Of a DNA stretch of 64,000 nt, positions 37,201-50,560 are shown piece by piece. Under the pieces are notes generated by a model. That model was not told the origin of the DNA, ran no database searches, and saw nothing but the letters and a program-made list of their open reading frames with translations. The first letter of the stretch is position 1; each line of letters opens with the position of its first letter. The stretch is from Apus apus (taxonomy: Eukaryota > Chordata > Aves > Apodiformes > Apodidae): assembly GCF_020740795.1 (NCBI RefSeq), contig NC_067286.1:84020-148019 (forward strand), written 5' to 3'. The position numbers and the translations under genes were made by a program.

Positions 37201-40200
37201 CCCCAAAGCAGGGACCACTAATCCCCACCTTCCTCACCTTCGTCCTCTTCAGCTCTGTCTGGATACCGTTGTCCATGATCTTGACCGTGATCTGACCGTC
37301 CGACACCTCGGGCCGCAGGAAGGGGGGTCTCACCAGCACCGTCTGCTCGGCCCGTGGGCGCCCGAGGTACCTTGGGAGCAGGGTGGGAGAAGGTCACGGC
37401 CAGGAGCTCAGGATGGAGCAGCTGGCCCAGCGCTGCAGGGCCAGGGCATCCCAGGCTGTGCCAGGCTCACCTGGGGGCCGGGGAGCTGCAGAGGACCCGG
37501 CTGACGTTCTTGCAGCAACCGTTGGTGAAGGGGTTGACGCCACCACGGAACTTGCCCGTCACCTGCAGGACAAGGAGAGTGGCAGTGTCCTGGGCAGGGA
37601 CTGGGGGACATCTCTGCTCCAGCCACGTTGGGCTGCTCAGCGCTTGTCCAGCTTGCCCATTACAATCTCCAAAGAGAGATACCTGGAGACTTCCCCTTTC
37701 CCAGGTCCCTGCTCCAGCGCTAAACTGCCCTTGAAGGGGAAAAGCCTTTCCCCAGTGTCTAACCAGAACCGCCTTCGTTCCAAGTCCTGCAGCCCCCCCT
37801 CCTGCCCTCCCAGCTCTCTCCCCAGCCACTCCAGCTGCAGCATGAAGATCTGTTCCCTGGCTGCAGACCAGGAGAACTTGGTGTTCCTTCACAGACACCT
37901 CAGCAGTGTCTTGGCACCTTCCTTCACCTCAACCCAGCCTGTCCGTGCCTGCCTTGTCCCAGGGAGTCGCCCAAGCGTCCTGGCAGGGGCCAGCAGCCCT
38001 GTGCCAGCATACCTGCTCGTTGGTGGTGCGGCCCCTTGCCACGAGCACCACGTGGAACCCAGTAAGGCCTGCAACGGGGATGAAGAACAGGCCAGCCACG
38101 CACATCACCACCATGCTGCCAGTGGGTGCTAAGGAAGAGCCACAGACCCGCTCCCCAGCCCCACTGATGCCCCCCAGCCCACTGTCCTTGGCCCCACCAA
38201 CAGCCCCCCAGCCTCGCAGAGGATACGTGACGGCCATGCGGACACCAGAGAGCTCCTCCACCTGGTAGAGGACGTAGAGGAGGCCGAAGCCGAACACCCC
38301 CATGATGTGCGTGGTGAGCGACAGCAGGAAGAGGAAGAAGTAGCGGTAATTGCGGCGCCCGATGCAGTTGTTGACCCAGGGGCAGTGATGGTCAAACTCC
38401 TGTTGGGGAGCAGAGAGGCGGTGAAGGGCAGCCAGGGCCTCCTGCCCGTGCCCCACGCAGAGCCCCAGGGCTGGGCCAGCTCCTCACCTCCACGCAGTTG
38501 TCGCAGACGCTGCAGTGGGAGCAGCGTGGGGGCCGGTAGAAGCGGCAGGTCGCACACCACTTCATGCGCACCTGGATGCCCTTGATCTCCACTGTCTTGT
38601 ACAGCGGGGCTCGAAAGTCGTCCTCCTTGTCCTCGTCCTCCTCAGCTGAGGGGGAAGCCACAGCACAGCTGGTGTGAGGGCAGCGGAGCAGCCGCAGCCC
38701 AGCCAGCACCAGCCAGAGGGGCCCCACGTCACCCTCCTCTGTTGCCAGCCACAACGGCTAGACAGGAACCCCCAAATACCAGTAGATCAGTGGGAACTCT
38801 CCCAATCCCAATCCCTGCCCCAAAACCAGGACATGCCCTCAGGCCCAGAGACCCAACACAGGGTGCCAGGATTTATGCTGCTTCCACAACTTGGTCCAAC
38901 AGGCTGAGCCCAGAGTGACTGTCCCCACAGTGTGTGTCACCCTGCTCCCATCTGGGCAGGGTGAGGAGGGACTTCCTCAGGCGCCCTGGGATCAGGGATC
39001 TTCTTCACCTCAGAGGGTGGGCAGGAGAAGGGGGCTCCAGCCAAGACATTGCCCCAGCAGGGCCAGACTCACCTCGTGGGAAGATGCCTGGGTCCATGAA
39101 GGTGGCCATGCTGAAGTTGGCCAGCACAAAGAGGAAGACGACGGCATTGTAGACAGGAATGACCGGGGAGATGTACAGGCTGAGCCCTGGGCACCTGAGG
39201 GCACAGAGAACCTGATGTCCCAGAAGTAACTCCCCTCACATCCCCTCCCCACAGTCCTGGGCAGCCCCCAGCTACAGGGGTGTCCTCAGGGTGAACAGAG
39301 GGCTGAGCACTGTGAAACCCCACCCTGAGCCCTGTAGCTGCCCCCGTGAACTGCCCTGGCCTGGCTGGGATGCCCGTGCTGCTGAATCCCATGGATGTTC
39401 TCTGCCATCCATGGAGGTTCCCTGCCATCAGCTCCCCCCGCACCCTCCACACTCAAACCACCCCACTCAGCCACCCACCCTGGACCACCCAGACACCCAG
39501 CCCCAGTGGAGCCCCCACAGGTTCTGCTGTGCAAACTCTCTAGTAAATGAAAGGACAGAGCACAAACACCATGGGCCTGTCGCAGCCCCAGCCCCATGCA
39601 GGGCCCCGCTGCCACTAGGACCAACTGCAGACACTGGCAAGGCCAGGAAGAGTCGGGCTGGTGGCACAGGAACCTCCGGGAGGGACCCATCTGAGCATCC
39701 CACCAGCGAGCACAAGGGGCAGCAGGGACACCGCAAGGGGACACGAAACCAGCAGCAGCTCTGGCACCTCCAGAGCTGCTCCTGCTCCTCACAAGCCAGA
39801 GCCTGGAGACAACCCCGGTGGCAGGCTGGGACTCCCTCACTGTGCCAGCCCCGGGAATCACCACCAGCCCCAGGCTGGGGCAGCGGGCTTCCCCCTCCAT
39901 GGCGCCAGTGTAATACCCTAATCTGCTTTGCTGCTGGGAGTTTAATCCCATAGATCTAGGACAGCATCTGTCCCTCCTGTCCCCCCACAGCAATAAGTGC
40001 AGGAGGATTTAGGCAGGGGGAGCAGTGAGGGGCAGGGCTGGGCAGGCAGGGAGACATATGGTGCCAGCACTGTAATCCCTCCCAGCCCTGAGAAGCAGGT
40101 GGAGGTGAAGGGGCAGGCACTGGTCCTGCCCCCTTCTTTGCCACCACTCACTGTGTCTCAGCTGGGGAATGGGTCCTGTCACCAGCAAGGCAGCCCACGT

Positions 40201-43200
40201 CCTTGTCACAGCAGCCCTGGGAGCCTCAACTGGGAAGGGATTGCTGGTGTGGGGCTCTGTCCCCAGCTCAGCCCAGCACTGGTGGGGCCTCAGTGAGGGG
40301 ACAAGGGATGGGGACAGGTGAGGCTGCCTCGGCCAACAGCGAGCGGAGATGGGGCTGTGGGGAGCGGGCACACCTGCCCTGGCCCCCACCTGCTGCGGGG
40401 GAGGCAGGCAGGGCGCGCCCAGGCACCACATGGCTCCATGTCCCAGACTCAGCTCCATGCCCAGCCCTTCCCGGGGAGTGGCAGGGAGCAGCCCTCAGTG
40501 CCAAGGCAGTCCCCAGATGGGGCAAGAGGAGAGCAGAAGGGCAAACCCTCTGGACTCCACAGGGTACTGGAAGCCTAGCTCTGCCAGCCTGCACCCTTCT
40601 CCTCTTCCTCCTCACGGAGTGGGGCCTGGCACCAGCATCTGGGGCAGCCTCTGCGGGTTCCCCAGAGCTCTGCCCTGGGGCAGGAACCAGCTCCTCAGCA
40701 CCCAGAATCTCCGGGAGCTGCCCCCAAGCGAGGGTCTCACCCCCACCCAAGCCCGGGAATTGGGCTCGTCCCACCCACCCCAGCACCACTTCCAGGTCTG
40801 GCCCTGGCTGCCCACCTGACAGCTCCGACAAGCAACACTCGAGGGATTTCACAGGTATACAGAGAACCATGGCAGGAGTCTCCCAGTCTGGAGAAGAAGG
40901 TCCTGCCCACCCTGGGACCCCAAAGCCACAGGAGGCAGCAGGAAACTTCACAGCACACAGACCACATGTCACTTGTCCCCAGCCACCTGCTGGCACCCAC
41001 ACCCGTGGCCCCAAATGCAAGGGGGTCACCCCCTGAGACCAATCCCCCACAGGAGGGAACATTGACCGCAGTGCCGGGAGCAAAGGTGGGTGCCAATCCC
41101 GAGGGGACACCTCCTTATCAGGAGCAGGTGTGTCCCAGCCTTTGCCCTCCCCGGGGGAGCAGGGCCCTGCCGACCCCGGGCGGAGGGGGAGGGGGGAGGC
41201 TGCAGCAGCCATGCTCTTCCCAATCGGGATGGGAACACACCCGTGGCTGGGAGAGTTGTCGGGACTCGTCCCTGGCAGCACATGAAAGAGATTGGGAACC
41301 TCAGGCCATCTGAGTCACATCTCGAGGGAGACAGGCTCCTGCCACTCGTCACACCAGGAGAAGCTTGGCACACCCAGGCTGGCTTCTCCCTGCTCCACTG
41401 GCTGGGCCACCCTGTGGACCCTCATCCCTGAGAATCCCCTCCTGCCCCCAAGGATCCCCTCCTGTCCTTGCTGCACCCCCAGACTCAAACAGCCCATGGA
41501 GGGGCAGGTGCTGTGCTGGGTTGTGCTGAGCAGAATGGCTGGGCTGGGCTCACAGCCCCCCAGCTGCAGGAGCCGGCCCCCAGGGAGATGAATGGATGCC
41601 CAAGCTGACCTCAGGAGGGATTTCCATCCCAAAGTAGCACCTGTTCAAGACCCTGGAGAGCCAGAGGCTCCCACTCCTTTTGGAGGGAAGATTGGAATGT
41701 CCCCTCATCTCACGCCCACCAGCACAATCAGTCTCAGCTCACTGCAACTGCCACACGTTCTGTAGCATCTCCTAATTACATTAATTGATTAAAGAGAGTT
41801 CTTGGCCCAGAGATACAAGTCCTGGGCCAGTGTGGACGGACCAGAAGGCATCTGGCAGATTCACTAGAAATAACACACTGGAGCCTTTTGGGAGAGCTGT
41901 GCTGAGCTGCTCTCTGGGGGTGCAGGCCCCCAGTGTTCCCAAGCCCCACCTCACATCTGCTGCTTCACTTCCCAAAGCACGAGCTTTAGGTCTGAGATCT
42001 GCAGGGAGCGGAGGGACCCGACAGTGGCGGGCACCGAGCACAGCCTCTGGCCAGGCAGGGAGAGGGGCAGGGAGAGGGGCAGGGAGAGGGGCAGGGAGAG
42101 GGGCAGGGAGAGGGGCAGGGAGAGGGGCAGGGAGAGGGGCAGGGAGAGGGGCAGGGACACGTGCGGGACGCCTGGACCCGAACCCACCACGCCCCGTGGC
42201 CCTGCGAGCCACGAGGCCCTGCCCGTGGGACCCCCCGAGCGGGGCCCGGCGCCCTGGGCAGAGCCACTTCAATCACACCCTGACCCGCAGCCGCCTGGAA
42301 CACCCCGGCGCTCCCACCCAACAAACCGGATCGGCCGCACCAGCGTCTGCTCCCGGTGATGCCTCGCGACACCAAACCTCCCGGCACCATCCCCGTGCCC
42401 TCCCGGCACCGTGGCCACTCACAGCCTGGACCCGGGGCCCGGCCCCAGCCAGGCCCGTGTCTGGGGCAGGGCGGCCCTGCCATGCCCGCTGCCACAGCAC
42501 AGGGACACGCCTGTCCCCTGGCCCTAGCGCAGGAGCAGCACAGCCTCCAGCCCCAGAGCTGACACCGACACTCGGCGTCTGGAGGCTGCTGAGCGACCAC
42601 GCCAGCTGCTCCCCTCACCAGGAGGGGGACACCAAACCACTCTGTCCCCCCATCCTCAGGTTACTGTCCCACAGCCCGGCCGCTGCCATGACCTTCCAGT
42701 CCCACCCCAGGGAGCAGCAACAGCCACTGCATCTGGCCCTGCTGCCTCCTGGGAGGAGCTGCCCCCTCTGCTCCAGCTAATCCCCACAGCACCCCCAGCC
42801 CGGCCCCAGCAGCAAAACCCCTGGTGGAGAGAGCTCCTGAGCAAGAGCCATGCAGGGGGCAGGAGAGGTTCCATCTCTGCCACGCCAGGAGCAGCAGGTG
42901 GTGAAACAGTCGATAAACAGGGAGGAAAAGGGGAGCTGGGATCATCACCTGTTCAGAAACTTCAGAGCAGCCTGTGGCCCGCAGTGCTGGGGCAGGAGCA
43001 GGAGAAACTGATGGATGGAAGGGCTGGGGAGGGGGGCAGGAGGGGGCTCTGAGGGTCAAGCAGAGCTGAAGGCAGTTGCTGGCTGGAGGGAGCAGCTTTG
43101 CAGACCCCTGCTCGGGTCACTGGCAGCGGTCACTCCCTGTCTCCCACCCAGGACAGAGGCTGCCCCCCACCTGGCACATCCCCAGCTGCTGTGACAATCC

Positions 43201-44255
43201 CGAACCCTTTGCCTGGAGCCTCCATTCAGCCTCCACAGCATAAGCACAAACACCCCCCCGTCTCAGGTGCAGACTTCTTTGCAGTGCCCCAAAAAACCCT
43301 CTCAGACCCTGGCCCGGGGACCCACCACGGGGTTTGGTGGCCAGCCCCAGGCCGTGGCCAGCCCACACTGCCCCGGCGCCAGCCCGGCTGTGGCCGCTGG
43401 AGCGGGAAGCGCCGGCAGCTCCGTGCCCAGCTCGGCAGCCCCAGGTCCTGCCGCCCAGCCCAGAACCAGCTCAGCTCAGCCCCAAGCAAGTGTTAATGAG
43501 CGATTTGTCACCCGGGAAAAGGCCAAAGTGAGCAGCAGCCAGACCCCCCTCCCCGCCCAGGGAGATCCCTGCAGCACGCTCTGGCCCACTCCAGCTGGTG
43601 CTGTTCCACACCCCGGCTCTTCCCCACCGGCTCGGGGCCAGCACAGGCATCAGCCCTGGTGTCCCGCTGGCAGCCACCTCTGCTGGGTCCTCTCCAGAGG
43701 CGCTGAACCCTCACAAGGCTCCCAGCAGCAAGATCCATGCAGGGGGCAGAGTACTTCTCCTTGAACTTTCCTTCGTGGCTCACAAATCGGTTACGAAACT
43801 CTAAAAATAGCCCTGAGCCCGCCTGGGGCCACCGAACTGCTCTGCTGAGCTCCAGAGCTGAGGCTCGTCCCTGCCATGTTCCCCCTGCGGGTCCCAGCCC
43901 GCTCCTGGCCTGGCAGATCCCGGCACTGCCGGGGCCCGGGGAGGGCACCAGCCAGGACCCTCCACGCAGGGCTGCTCCACCACCCATCCCGCAGCACCCA
44001 GAGCACCACCAAAGCCTCCTTAGCCCAGTGAGGAGCCCCAGCTCCTCTCCCAGACACCCCCTGCACAGCTCCTGCCTCCCAACCACAGGGGGTTGGGTCT
44101 CCAGGTCCCCCTTTGCCCTCCCCACTCTCCAGTCGAGCAGCTGGGACTCACGTGAAGGCAAAGAAGAGGGTGGTGGCTCCCACTAGGAAGATGGCAGCAG
44201 CTGAGACCGGGACATACTTGCTGGGTTTGAATCTCTTTCCGGAGGCTGCTGGCAT
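34242..44255 (-). CDS. ZDHHC5: Palmitoyltransferase ZDHHC5
   Basis: ZDHHC5 is a plasma-membrane S-acyltransferase that palmitoylates proteins such as flotillin-2 and delta-catenin. Eleven coding exons: 44152-44255, 39073-39194, 38488-38645, 38227-38399, 38013-38115, 37471-37562, 37238-37370, 36691-36814, 35714-35820, 34724-35598 and 34242-34407. All phases agree and give 718 residues (human 715). Two membrane segments near the N terminus precede the Cys-rich zinc domain ([20 protein letters not shown]) and the catalytic DHHC in [14 protein letters not shown]. Two more membrane segments and a TTNE motif follow. A long Ser/Pro-rich cytoplasmic tail ends in EISV, a PDZ-binding terminus. The tail closely matches ZDHHC5, which separates it from the paralogue ZDHHC8. 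The start [14 protein letters not shown] matches human. A noncoding first exon is predicted at about 50.4 kb. Confidence 0.97.
39195..44151 (-). other. ZDHHC5 intron 1 (between first two coding exons)
   Basis: About 5 kb of GC-rich intron. It contains the 12-bp minisatellite at 42055-42157. The remaining open frames are Pro/Gly/Ser-rich and have no exon partner. I see no other gene. Confidence 0.7.
42055..42157. repeat. 12-bp minisatellite (GCAGGGAGAGGG)n
   Basis: Eight near-perfect copies plus a partial ninth of a purine-rich 12-bp unit. As the period is a multiple of three it leaves an open frame of Gly-Arg-Glu-Arg (or Pro-Leu-Ser-Leu) repeats, which is not evidence of coding. It lies in the ZDHHC5 intron. 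Confidence 0.95.
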
Positions 44256-47200
44256 GTTGGAGCTGTGGAGGGGGGTCCGCCCTGCAGCATAGCCCAGGCC
44301 CGGCGGGAGTCAGGGCTTGATGAGAAGGGGAGGGGGGGACGGGGGCAAACCGCTACCCAGCCCCTGCGCCTGCTCCCGGGGCGGCTCCCGGCGGAGCGAC
44401 AGTCCAGAGAAGCCCCCAACAGTCCCTGGAGGCCCAGGAGAGGGGCCCACCCTAGGCTCTGCCCCACAGGAGCGTGCAGGTGTGAGTAAGGAGGTTTAAA
44501 AACATTAAAAATTCAGGATAGAGAACTGGGTTTGAGTTTAAAACAACCGCTGGGGCAGGAATGTCCAGAGCCCTTGGGAGTGCCCCTCGGTCGGGCAGTG
44601 GCCTGCAGCCCAGGGCAGGGAAAACTTCCAGGCCCAGGCAGGGATGGATGCAGGTTCCCACCAGCAGGAGAGGGGTGAACGTCTTGCAGAAAAGCCCCCG
44701 CCCGGGAGCCTCAGGGAAGCCACTTCTCCTTTTTAATCTGCGCTCCGGTGCGCTGCAGCCCGCTCCGAGCGCTGCAGGGCGGGAGGGGGGGTGTCTCACC
44801 AGCAATCTGCCCAGCTTCCCTCTCCCCCTCCCCCTCACTGGAGGGGTCACGGAAACACTCTCCCTGATTTCACCGGGATCCGGGACTGGCTGCTGGCGGT
44901 GGCCGTTTAATTTTATTTATTTCTCTCTTGACTGTTAAAGCCGAGGAACAGCTGGTGCAAGGTTGAGCTGTAAATCCTTTCTTTGCAAGGGGGGTGGGAG
45001 GGGAAGGTCCAGCCGATGGTCTGTTCTCGTCCTCCTCCTACTTGCTCCTGTCGCCTGAACGCCCAGGCCTCTCCGCGGGTGTGGTGTCCACTCAGCGGTT
45101 GGGAATCAACAGGGATTTCATTAAATCTTTTCTGTGGCGACCATCTCTGAGCAGCGCAGGGCAGGAGAGCAGAGAGATCAGGAGGGGAGCTCTCAGGGAG
45201 CGCTTCTACCACCCCAGGAGACAATTGATGGTCAGAATGGTGCTGAGCACGTCAGTCTTGCCCATGGCCCAAGCACTGCGAGGGAAGGGCTCAGTTTGTT
45301 CCAGATTGCTCCATTTTTTCCTCTCCTTCTTTCAGTAAAATTATTCTTCATTATCCATTGGTCATTAAAAAAAGCTACACAAAATCATTAAAACATGACA
45401 TCTGGTACTCCACACCTCACCTAGAAAAAAAAACAACACCACACAATTTAAATTAGCAAGGCAAGAGAAGAGACACAGTCACGTAAAATCCTCCCTAAGG
45501 TGACACGGAGCTGCCAGGCCAGGGAGCAGGTGTGGGGTGGGAGATGCAGCAGCTCCCAGGGCTGTAAACCCCCGGTGCCCAGTGCCCATCCACAGGATGC
45601 TGCTCCCCACCCAGCCCCAACACTGGTGGATGCCCCAGGCCCCATTGTCCAAACCTGCCGTGACCACCTGGCAGAGGCTGCCATGAGCCAGAGCAGCCCA
45701 GCCCAGCCATCCCCCTGCCCCCAGGCCCTGCCGAGAAGCCCGAGACCCCCAGAGAATCCTCAATGAGCCCTGAGCAGGATAAGGGGCCCCCAGGCCTTCC
45801 TGCAGCCGGAGTGTGGGAGAATCCCGGCTCCGCTCCCGAGGTGTTGGGCTTAGCAGGGGCTTGGAGCCTTCGCACTGGCTGAAATGCAGCTGGGAAACTC
45901 ATCCTCTTCTCCAGGGGCTGGAGATGGGAGAGGCTGGTGGAAAACCCCTGGCCAGCAGCAGTGCTCATGGCTCTGGATGAGGGAGCACTGGGCTTCCCCA
46001 GGCAGCCCGGGCTGCTTCAGGGTGCCACGGGCAAGGGCCACCCTCGGGGGATCACGCAAACCTTCCTGGAAATGGAAGCAGGAGGCATTGACCTGTCCTG
46101 AACTCTGAGGGCCTGTCACAGCTCTGGGGTGAGTGGACACCGATGGTGTCACACTGATGGTGACTGCTCAGCCCCACCAAGCCCTGTCCCCCCTCCCCAC
46201 CTCCTGCCCTGTGTCCCGGCCCGAGGCCTCCCCAGCACCACAGGTCCCAATGACTCCCTCACTTTCTCCCCCAGCTTTCTCCTCTCCTGCCTGGTGAAGG
46301 TTTTTCCATCAGGGTGAACAGGAGAACACTCAGCACTGACTAAACCTGGTGAGGGCCGGCAGAGCTGCAGCACGGAATTAAAGGCACGTTTAATGACAAG
46401 AATGTGTTGCCATTAACTGGGTCCAGTCACAAAACCAGGCGTCAGTCACCCAGGCTGACTAACGAGGGAACCGCTCCCACTGCGGAGCAGCTCTGCCTTT
46501 GCAGGAGTTAAGTTCCACTTCCCAAACCCACGATTTTCTTCCCTTTGTGACCAAGAGGACACTCGGCTCCACACTTGGAGTGATGCTGACCAGCCAGCTG
46601 GGAATGCTCCAGTCTCCTCTGGTAGAAGCTTTTGAGCAAAATCTCAGCAAACAGTTGTTTTCCTGGCAGGCATGGAGCTCCCTGGGGAGCAGCAGCTCCC
46701 GGCCCTGCCCTGCACCCGCCATCCGGGCACAATCCTGACACCCCACACGGAGCATCCCTGCCGGGGGAAGTGCCCATGGCCTGAGAGAGCTGCAGGAGCA
46801 ATCCCGGGGATGGGACACTAGGAAGTTTGCAGATGACATCACTGCTGATGACTTTAGCAGCCGCGACCGGCAGCACAGCCCTGCGGGGAGAACACCCCGG
46901 CCCGCGCAGCTCCACCAGGAAAACAGCCACACCTCGGGTCACGGACACGCGCCAGGAGCTCTGCCCTCCCCCAGACCCTCCCCAGCCCCGTGTGCTCTGT
47001 GAGCTGGCAAGGGGCTGCCCCCCACGACTGCCCCCCCCTCAGGCCTGAGCCATCCCCCTGGATGTCCCACTCAGTCCAGCCTCTCGCCCCACCTGCGGAT
47101 GGGGCAGGGATCTGAGCCCCCCCGAAGGGCTGAGCGGTGCTCCCTGCAGGAACAGACCCTGGGCAGCACTGGAGCGAGTGCCTGGGTGGATAAAGAGCAC

Positions 47201-50200
47201 ACAAGTCGAGAGAACTGCTTGGGGGACAGGACTTGGGGGGCACTACGTGTATGGGAGAAACCCCTGTCACGAGTGACAGCCCAGGAGATATGACACAGAT
47301 GTCCCCGTGGCTCCTGCCTGCCTTCCCCCAGGAACAGCCCGGCTGGCTGCCACAGCCACTGGCAGCTTGGGACCCTCTGACCCAATGTGTGCTGAGCCCC
47401 AAGCCCAGGGGATCCCCTGACTCGGGGCACACTGAGCCCCTCACACCAGCTGCTAAAGCTCAGCACGGTGTGCTGAGATCTCTGCTGTCTGCCCACAAGG
47501 CACACTCTGCTCTCTTCTTTGGGCTGACCTATCTGCCCCCTCATCCTGACTCTCCTTGGTATCTACCCTGGTGCCCAGGAGAACCACAGGCAAAGCCCAC
47601 CCGACTCCCCCTGAGGAGCTGGCCCAGGCCTCAGTCACACCACTTCTCCCAGCCATGCACTTTCCCCGCTAGCCTTCCCCCCCAGCAGCCCCACACCCTG
47701 CCCACCGCCACTCCTCCAGCCCTGCTTCCCCCACTCCTTCCCAAACCCTTGTCTCTCCGGCCACTCTGTCCCCAACCTCACAGACCTCCCTCCGTTGCCC
47801 ACCTGAGGCACACTCGGCTCCACTCCCGCCTCGGATTCCTTCCCTCTGCCTCTTCCAGCCCAGCTCCTCCTCTTCAGCGCCTCTGGACCTGCCCTCACCA
47901 AGCCGGCTGCTTTCTCCCCCAATCAAACTCTACCCAGTGTGTGTTGCTGGTGACTCCCCTTTCCCTCTCCCTCTCCCATGGGATTTCCACCTGTTTTTCC
48001 AATCCTAGCACCCCCTTTTCCGGGTATTTTCTTGTCTCTGCTCTGCCCAGCCACCTTCAGAGAACTCTTCCCCAGCCTCAAGGCTTTCCCTTCACTCAAA
48101 CGAGGAGCTGCTCCTATTCCCCCTCACCCCCATTTCTGCAGCCTTATTTAATATTTAACACTTCCAGTTCCTCCCCTCAGGACATCAGCGAGTACAACTA
48201 CTGCCACTTCCATTTCCTTCAGTCTGAATCTCCTTTTCCTTGTTAAGGCCCTGTGAAGCCTCACTCTAATTTCCTCCTCTTCTAGCACTTCCCTCCTGAA
48301 GCCCCATGCTCCTCTCCTTCTTACCACCAGCCCTCTTCTCACTGCCTTCTCCAGCCTCTCCAGGACTCAGGCACTCTGGCTCAGTCCCTCTGCAGACCCA
48401 GGCTCTGACAGGTGGGGAAAACACACGCAACCGGCTTTCCCTTCCCTCTCTCAGCTGCTGCCAATACCCACGGCAGCTCCTCACCTGCCCTGGGAAGAGG
48501 GAACGGGCCCATCATCCGCCCTGGAACACGCCCGGGGTGGGGAGGCCTCATTCCCAGCCCCTGGCTCCTCCACCCGCTCCTGCCTGCCCCAGACCTGCTG
48601 TTCCCAGTTCCCATGGCACAGGCCGAGGAGACAAACAATTCCTTCTGCAGGAGGCACCTCCCAGGCAGGGCAGATCCAGGAGCACAGAAGGCAGGATGTG
48701 CTTTACCTGTTCCACTTTGTTTTTATTAACTACGCCTGGGAGAGGCCTGTTCCTGCTCCCGCTCCCAGCCCTAACCAGGCCAGCCTGAGATCAGGGACCC
48801 CCCGCCCACCCCCAGGGATCCCTGCTCATTCCAACGTTGCACAACCACCCAGCTTTAAGGTTCTCAAAATTACCAGAGCAGGTAACAGTGTTCCCAGTGC
48901 TGCTGGAACAACAGAACCCACCCAACCCCCAGCACAGCAGACCCAACATGGCAACACCGCTTCCCCTGCCCCCCACACGGGGATGGGGCTCCCCCTGCCC
49001 CCTCAGCCACGGGGGTCCCTGGGATCGCAGGCCCAAACAAGGGCTTTTTCAGCCCAGACACGACTGGACAAACCCAAAGCCATGGGCATGAGGAGGCCAT
49101 GGGGAAGGCAAACATGGAGCTCCTGCTGCACCACTGGTTCCCAGAGCCAGCAACGCCAGCCTGGGGCCCTCCGTGCCACCCGGGAACACCACAGGATGCG
49201 AGCAACACGTGTCGGACGCCTCTGCTCCAAGAGGAGCTTGGAAACGCGGGCAGGATGGGGCCACGCTCCGGCCCCGGGGACAGGCCCGCAGCTGGCACCG
49301 CGCCTGTCCCCGCAGCCGGGGGCACGGGGGGAGGGAGGTGCAGAAAACAGACAGGTACCCCGCGGCGGGGAGCACCGGCACCGCCGCGCTGCCCTCCCCC
49401 GGCCCGACCCGCGGCCCGTCTCGCTGCTTTGCGCGGGGCCAGCCCCGCTTTACGGGCCAGGCCAGGCAGAACACCGGCTCCGCCGCTGGGACCTGCTCCG
49501 TGCCCCGCGGCCGGCGGGGAGCAAGCCCGGCCCTGCCGCCGTGCACGGGGCACGGAGACGATGGGCTCAGCGACAGGTGTGACCGTCCCCGAGCGGCAGC
49601 TCAGGGTCTCCCGCTGGACTCCACCGAATGCCCCGGCCCCGGCCCCAGCCGGGCCGCATCCCGGGCACCCGCGGAACGACCGGCGGGGCTGAGAAGCGCC
49701 CGGGGCAGCAGAGCCCCGCGGGGTTAAGCCCACTAAGACGCTGCGGGATCAGCTCCTCCTGACCCAGACGCGGCTCCGGGCGCGTTTAACCCCCCAGAAG
49801 GAGCCGTGGCACCGCGTACAGAGATCCCGGCTTCCACTGACGCTCCCGTCCCGATCCGGGCAGATCCAAGGGAAATCGCTCCCGGGAAGAACAGACGGAC
49901 CCGGCTGAACGGCGGTAACGCGTGTCCGGAGCCGCGGGCAGCCGAGGAGGGGTCGGGCTGAGCAGGCGCCAGCACCGCCCCCGGCACCGCGGAACGGGCA
50001 CGGGAGAGCAGCGGGGCCTGGGCAGAGGCTCCCGGCCGCAGCCCTAGCTCCCGGGGACGGCTCCGCCGGTGCTGGCGGGGCCCGGCGGGCAGGAGGCGCG
50101 GCCGCCGGGCGGGGGGAAGCGGAGCCGCACGGGAGGCGGCTCGAACCGTGAGGCCAGGCCGGGGCGGCCACGCGGAACGGCGCTGCGGGGAGCGGCCATC

Positions 50201-50432
50201 GGCACCGGGGACCAGGAGCCACGGCGGGCTGAGACCCGCTCCGCAGAGGGGACCAGCGGGAAGCCGGTGCCGGGGCTGCGGGCCGGGAGCAGGGGCCGGG
50301 CTCCCGGGGGAAGCGGGGCAGGGCCGGGCCGCGCCCGGGGGCAGCGGCGGCGGGCGGGAGGAAGGGCAGGGGCTGGGCGGGCCCGCGGGAGGGGGCGGCG
50401 GGGCCGGCGGGGCCGGCGGCCACGTGACTCAC
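44256..50432 (-). other. ZDHHC5 5' UTR intron
   Basis: About 6.2 kb between the start-codon exon and a strong minus-strand donor at 50433. It includes AT-richer patches near 45340-45450 and 46380-46450 and a C/T-rich stretch around 47500-48400. The right end (49200-50430) merges into a CpG island. No reading frame has family similarity that I recognise. Confidence 0.55.
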
Positions 50433-50560
50433 CGGCGGCGGGAGGCGGCGGGCGCGCGGCCGCGGTTCCGGGGCTCGCACCGCGGCGGCCGGGCACGACG
50501 TCACGGCCGCGCCTGCGCACCGCGCGCCGCCCGCGCGCCCCCGCCGCCGCCCCTGATTGG
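50433..50560 (-). other. Probable ZDHHC5 noncoding exon 1
   Basis: A strong minus-strand donor, CCG|GTGAGTCACGTG, ends an exon at 50433 in a CpG island. The nearest downstream minus-strand coding exon is the ZDHHC5 start exon. The upstream limit is only approximate. Confidence 0.5.

Noticed and set aside
38744-39062. Possible ARVCF/ZDHHC8 (22q11-like) identity of the window
   Set aside because: CTNND1-like N-terminal sequence, the EISV tail of ZDHHC5 and the remaining gene order all point to the 11q12.1-type locus.
41785-42780. Long plus- and minus-strand frames with Gly-Arg-Glu-Arg or Pro-Leu-Ser-Leu repeats
   Set aside because: The repeats are the translation of a 12-bp minisatellite whose period is a multiple of three, inside a ZDHHC5 intron.
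47233-48246. 337-aa plus-strand frame, Ser/Pro/Leu-rich
   Set aside because: Low-complexity C/T-rich intron sequence of ZDHHC5; no motif, splice partner or promoter.
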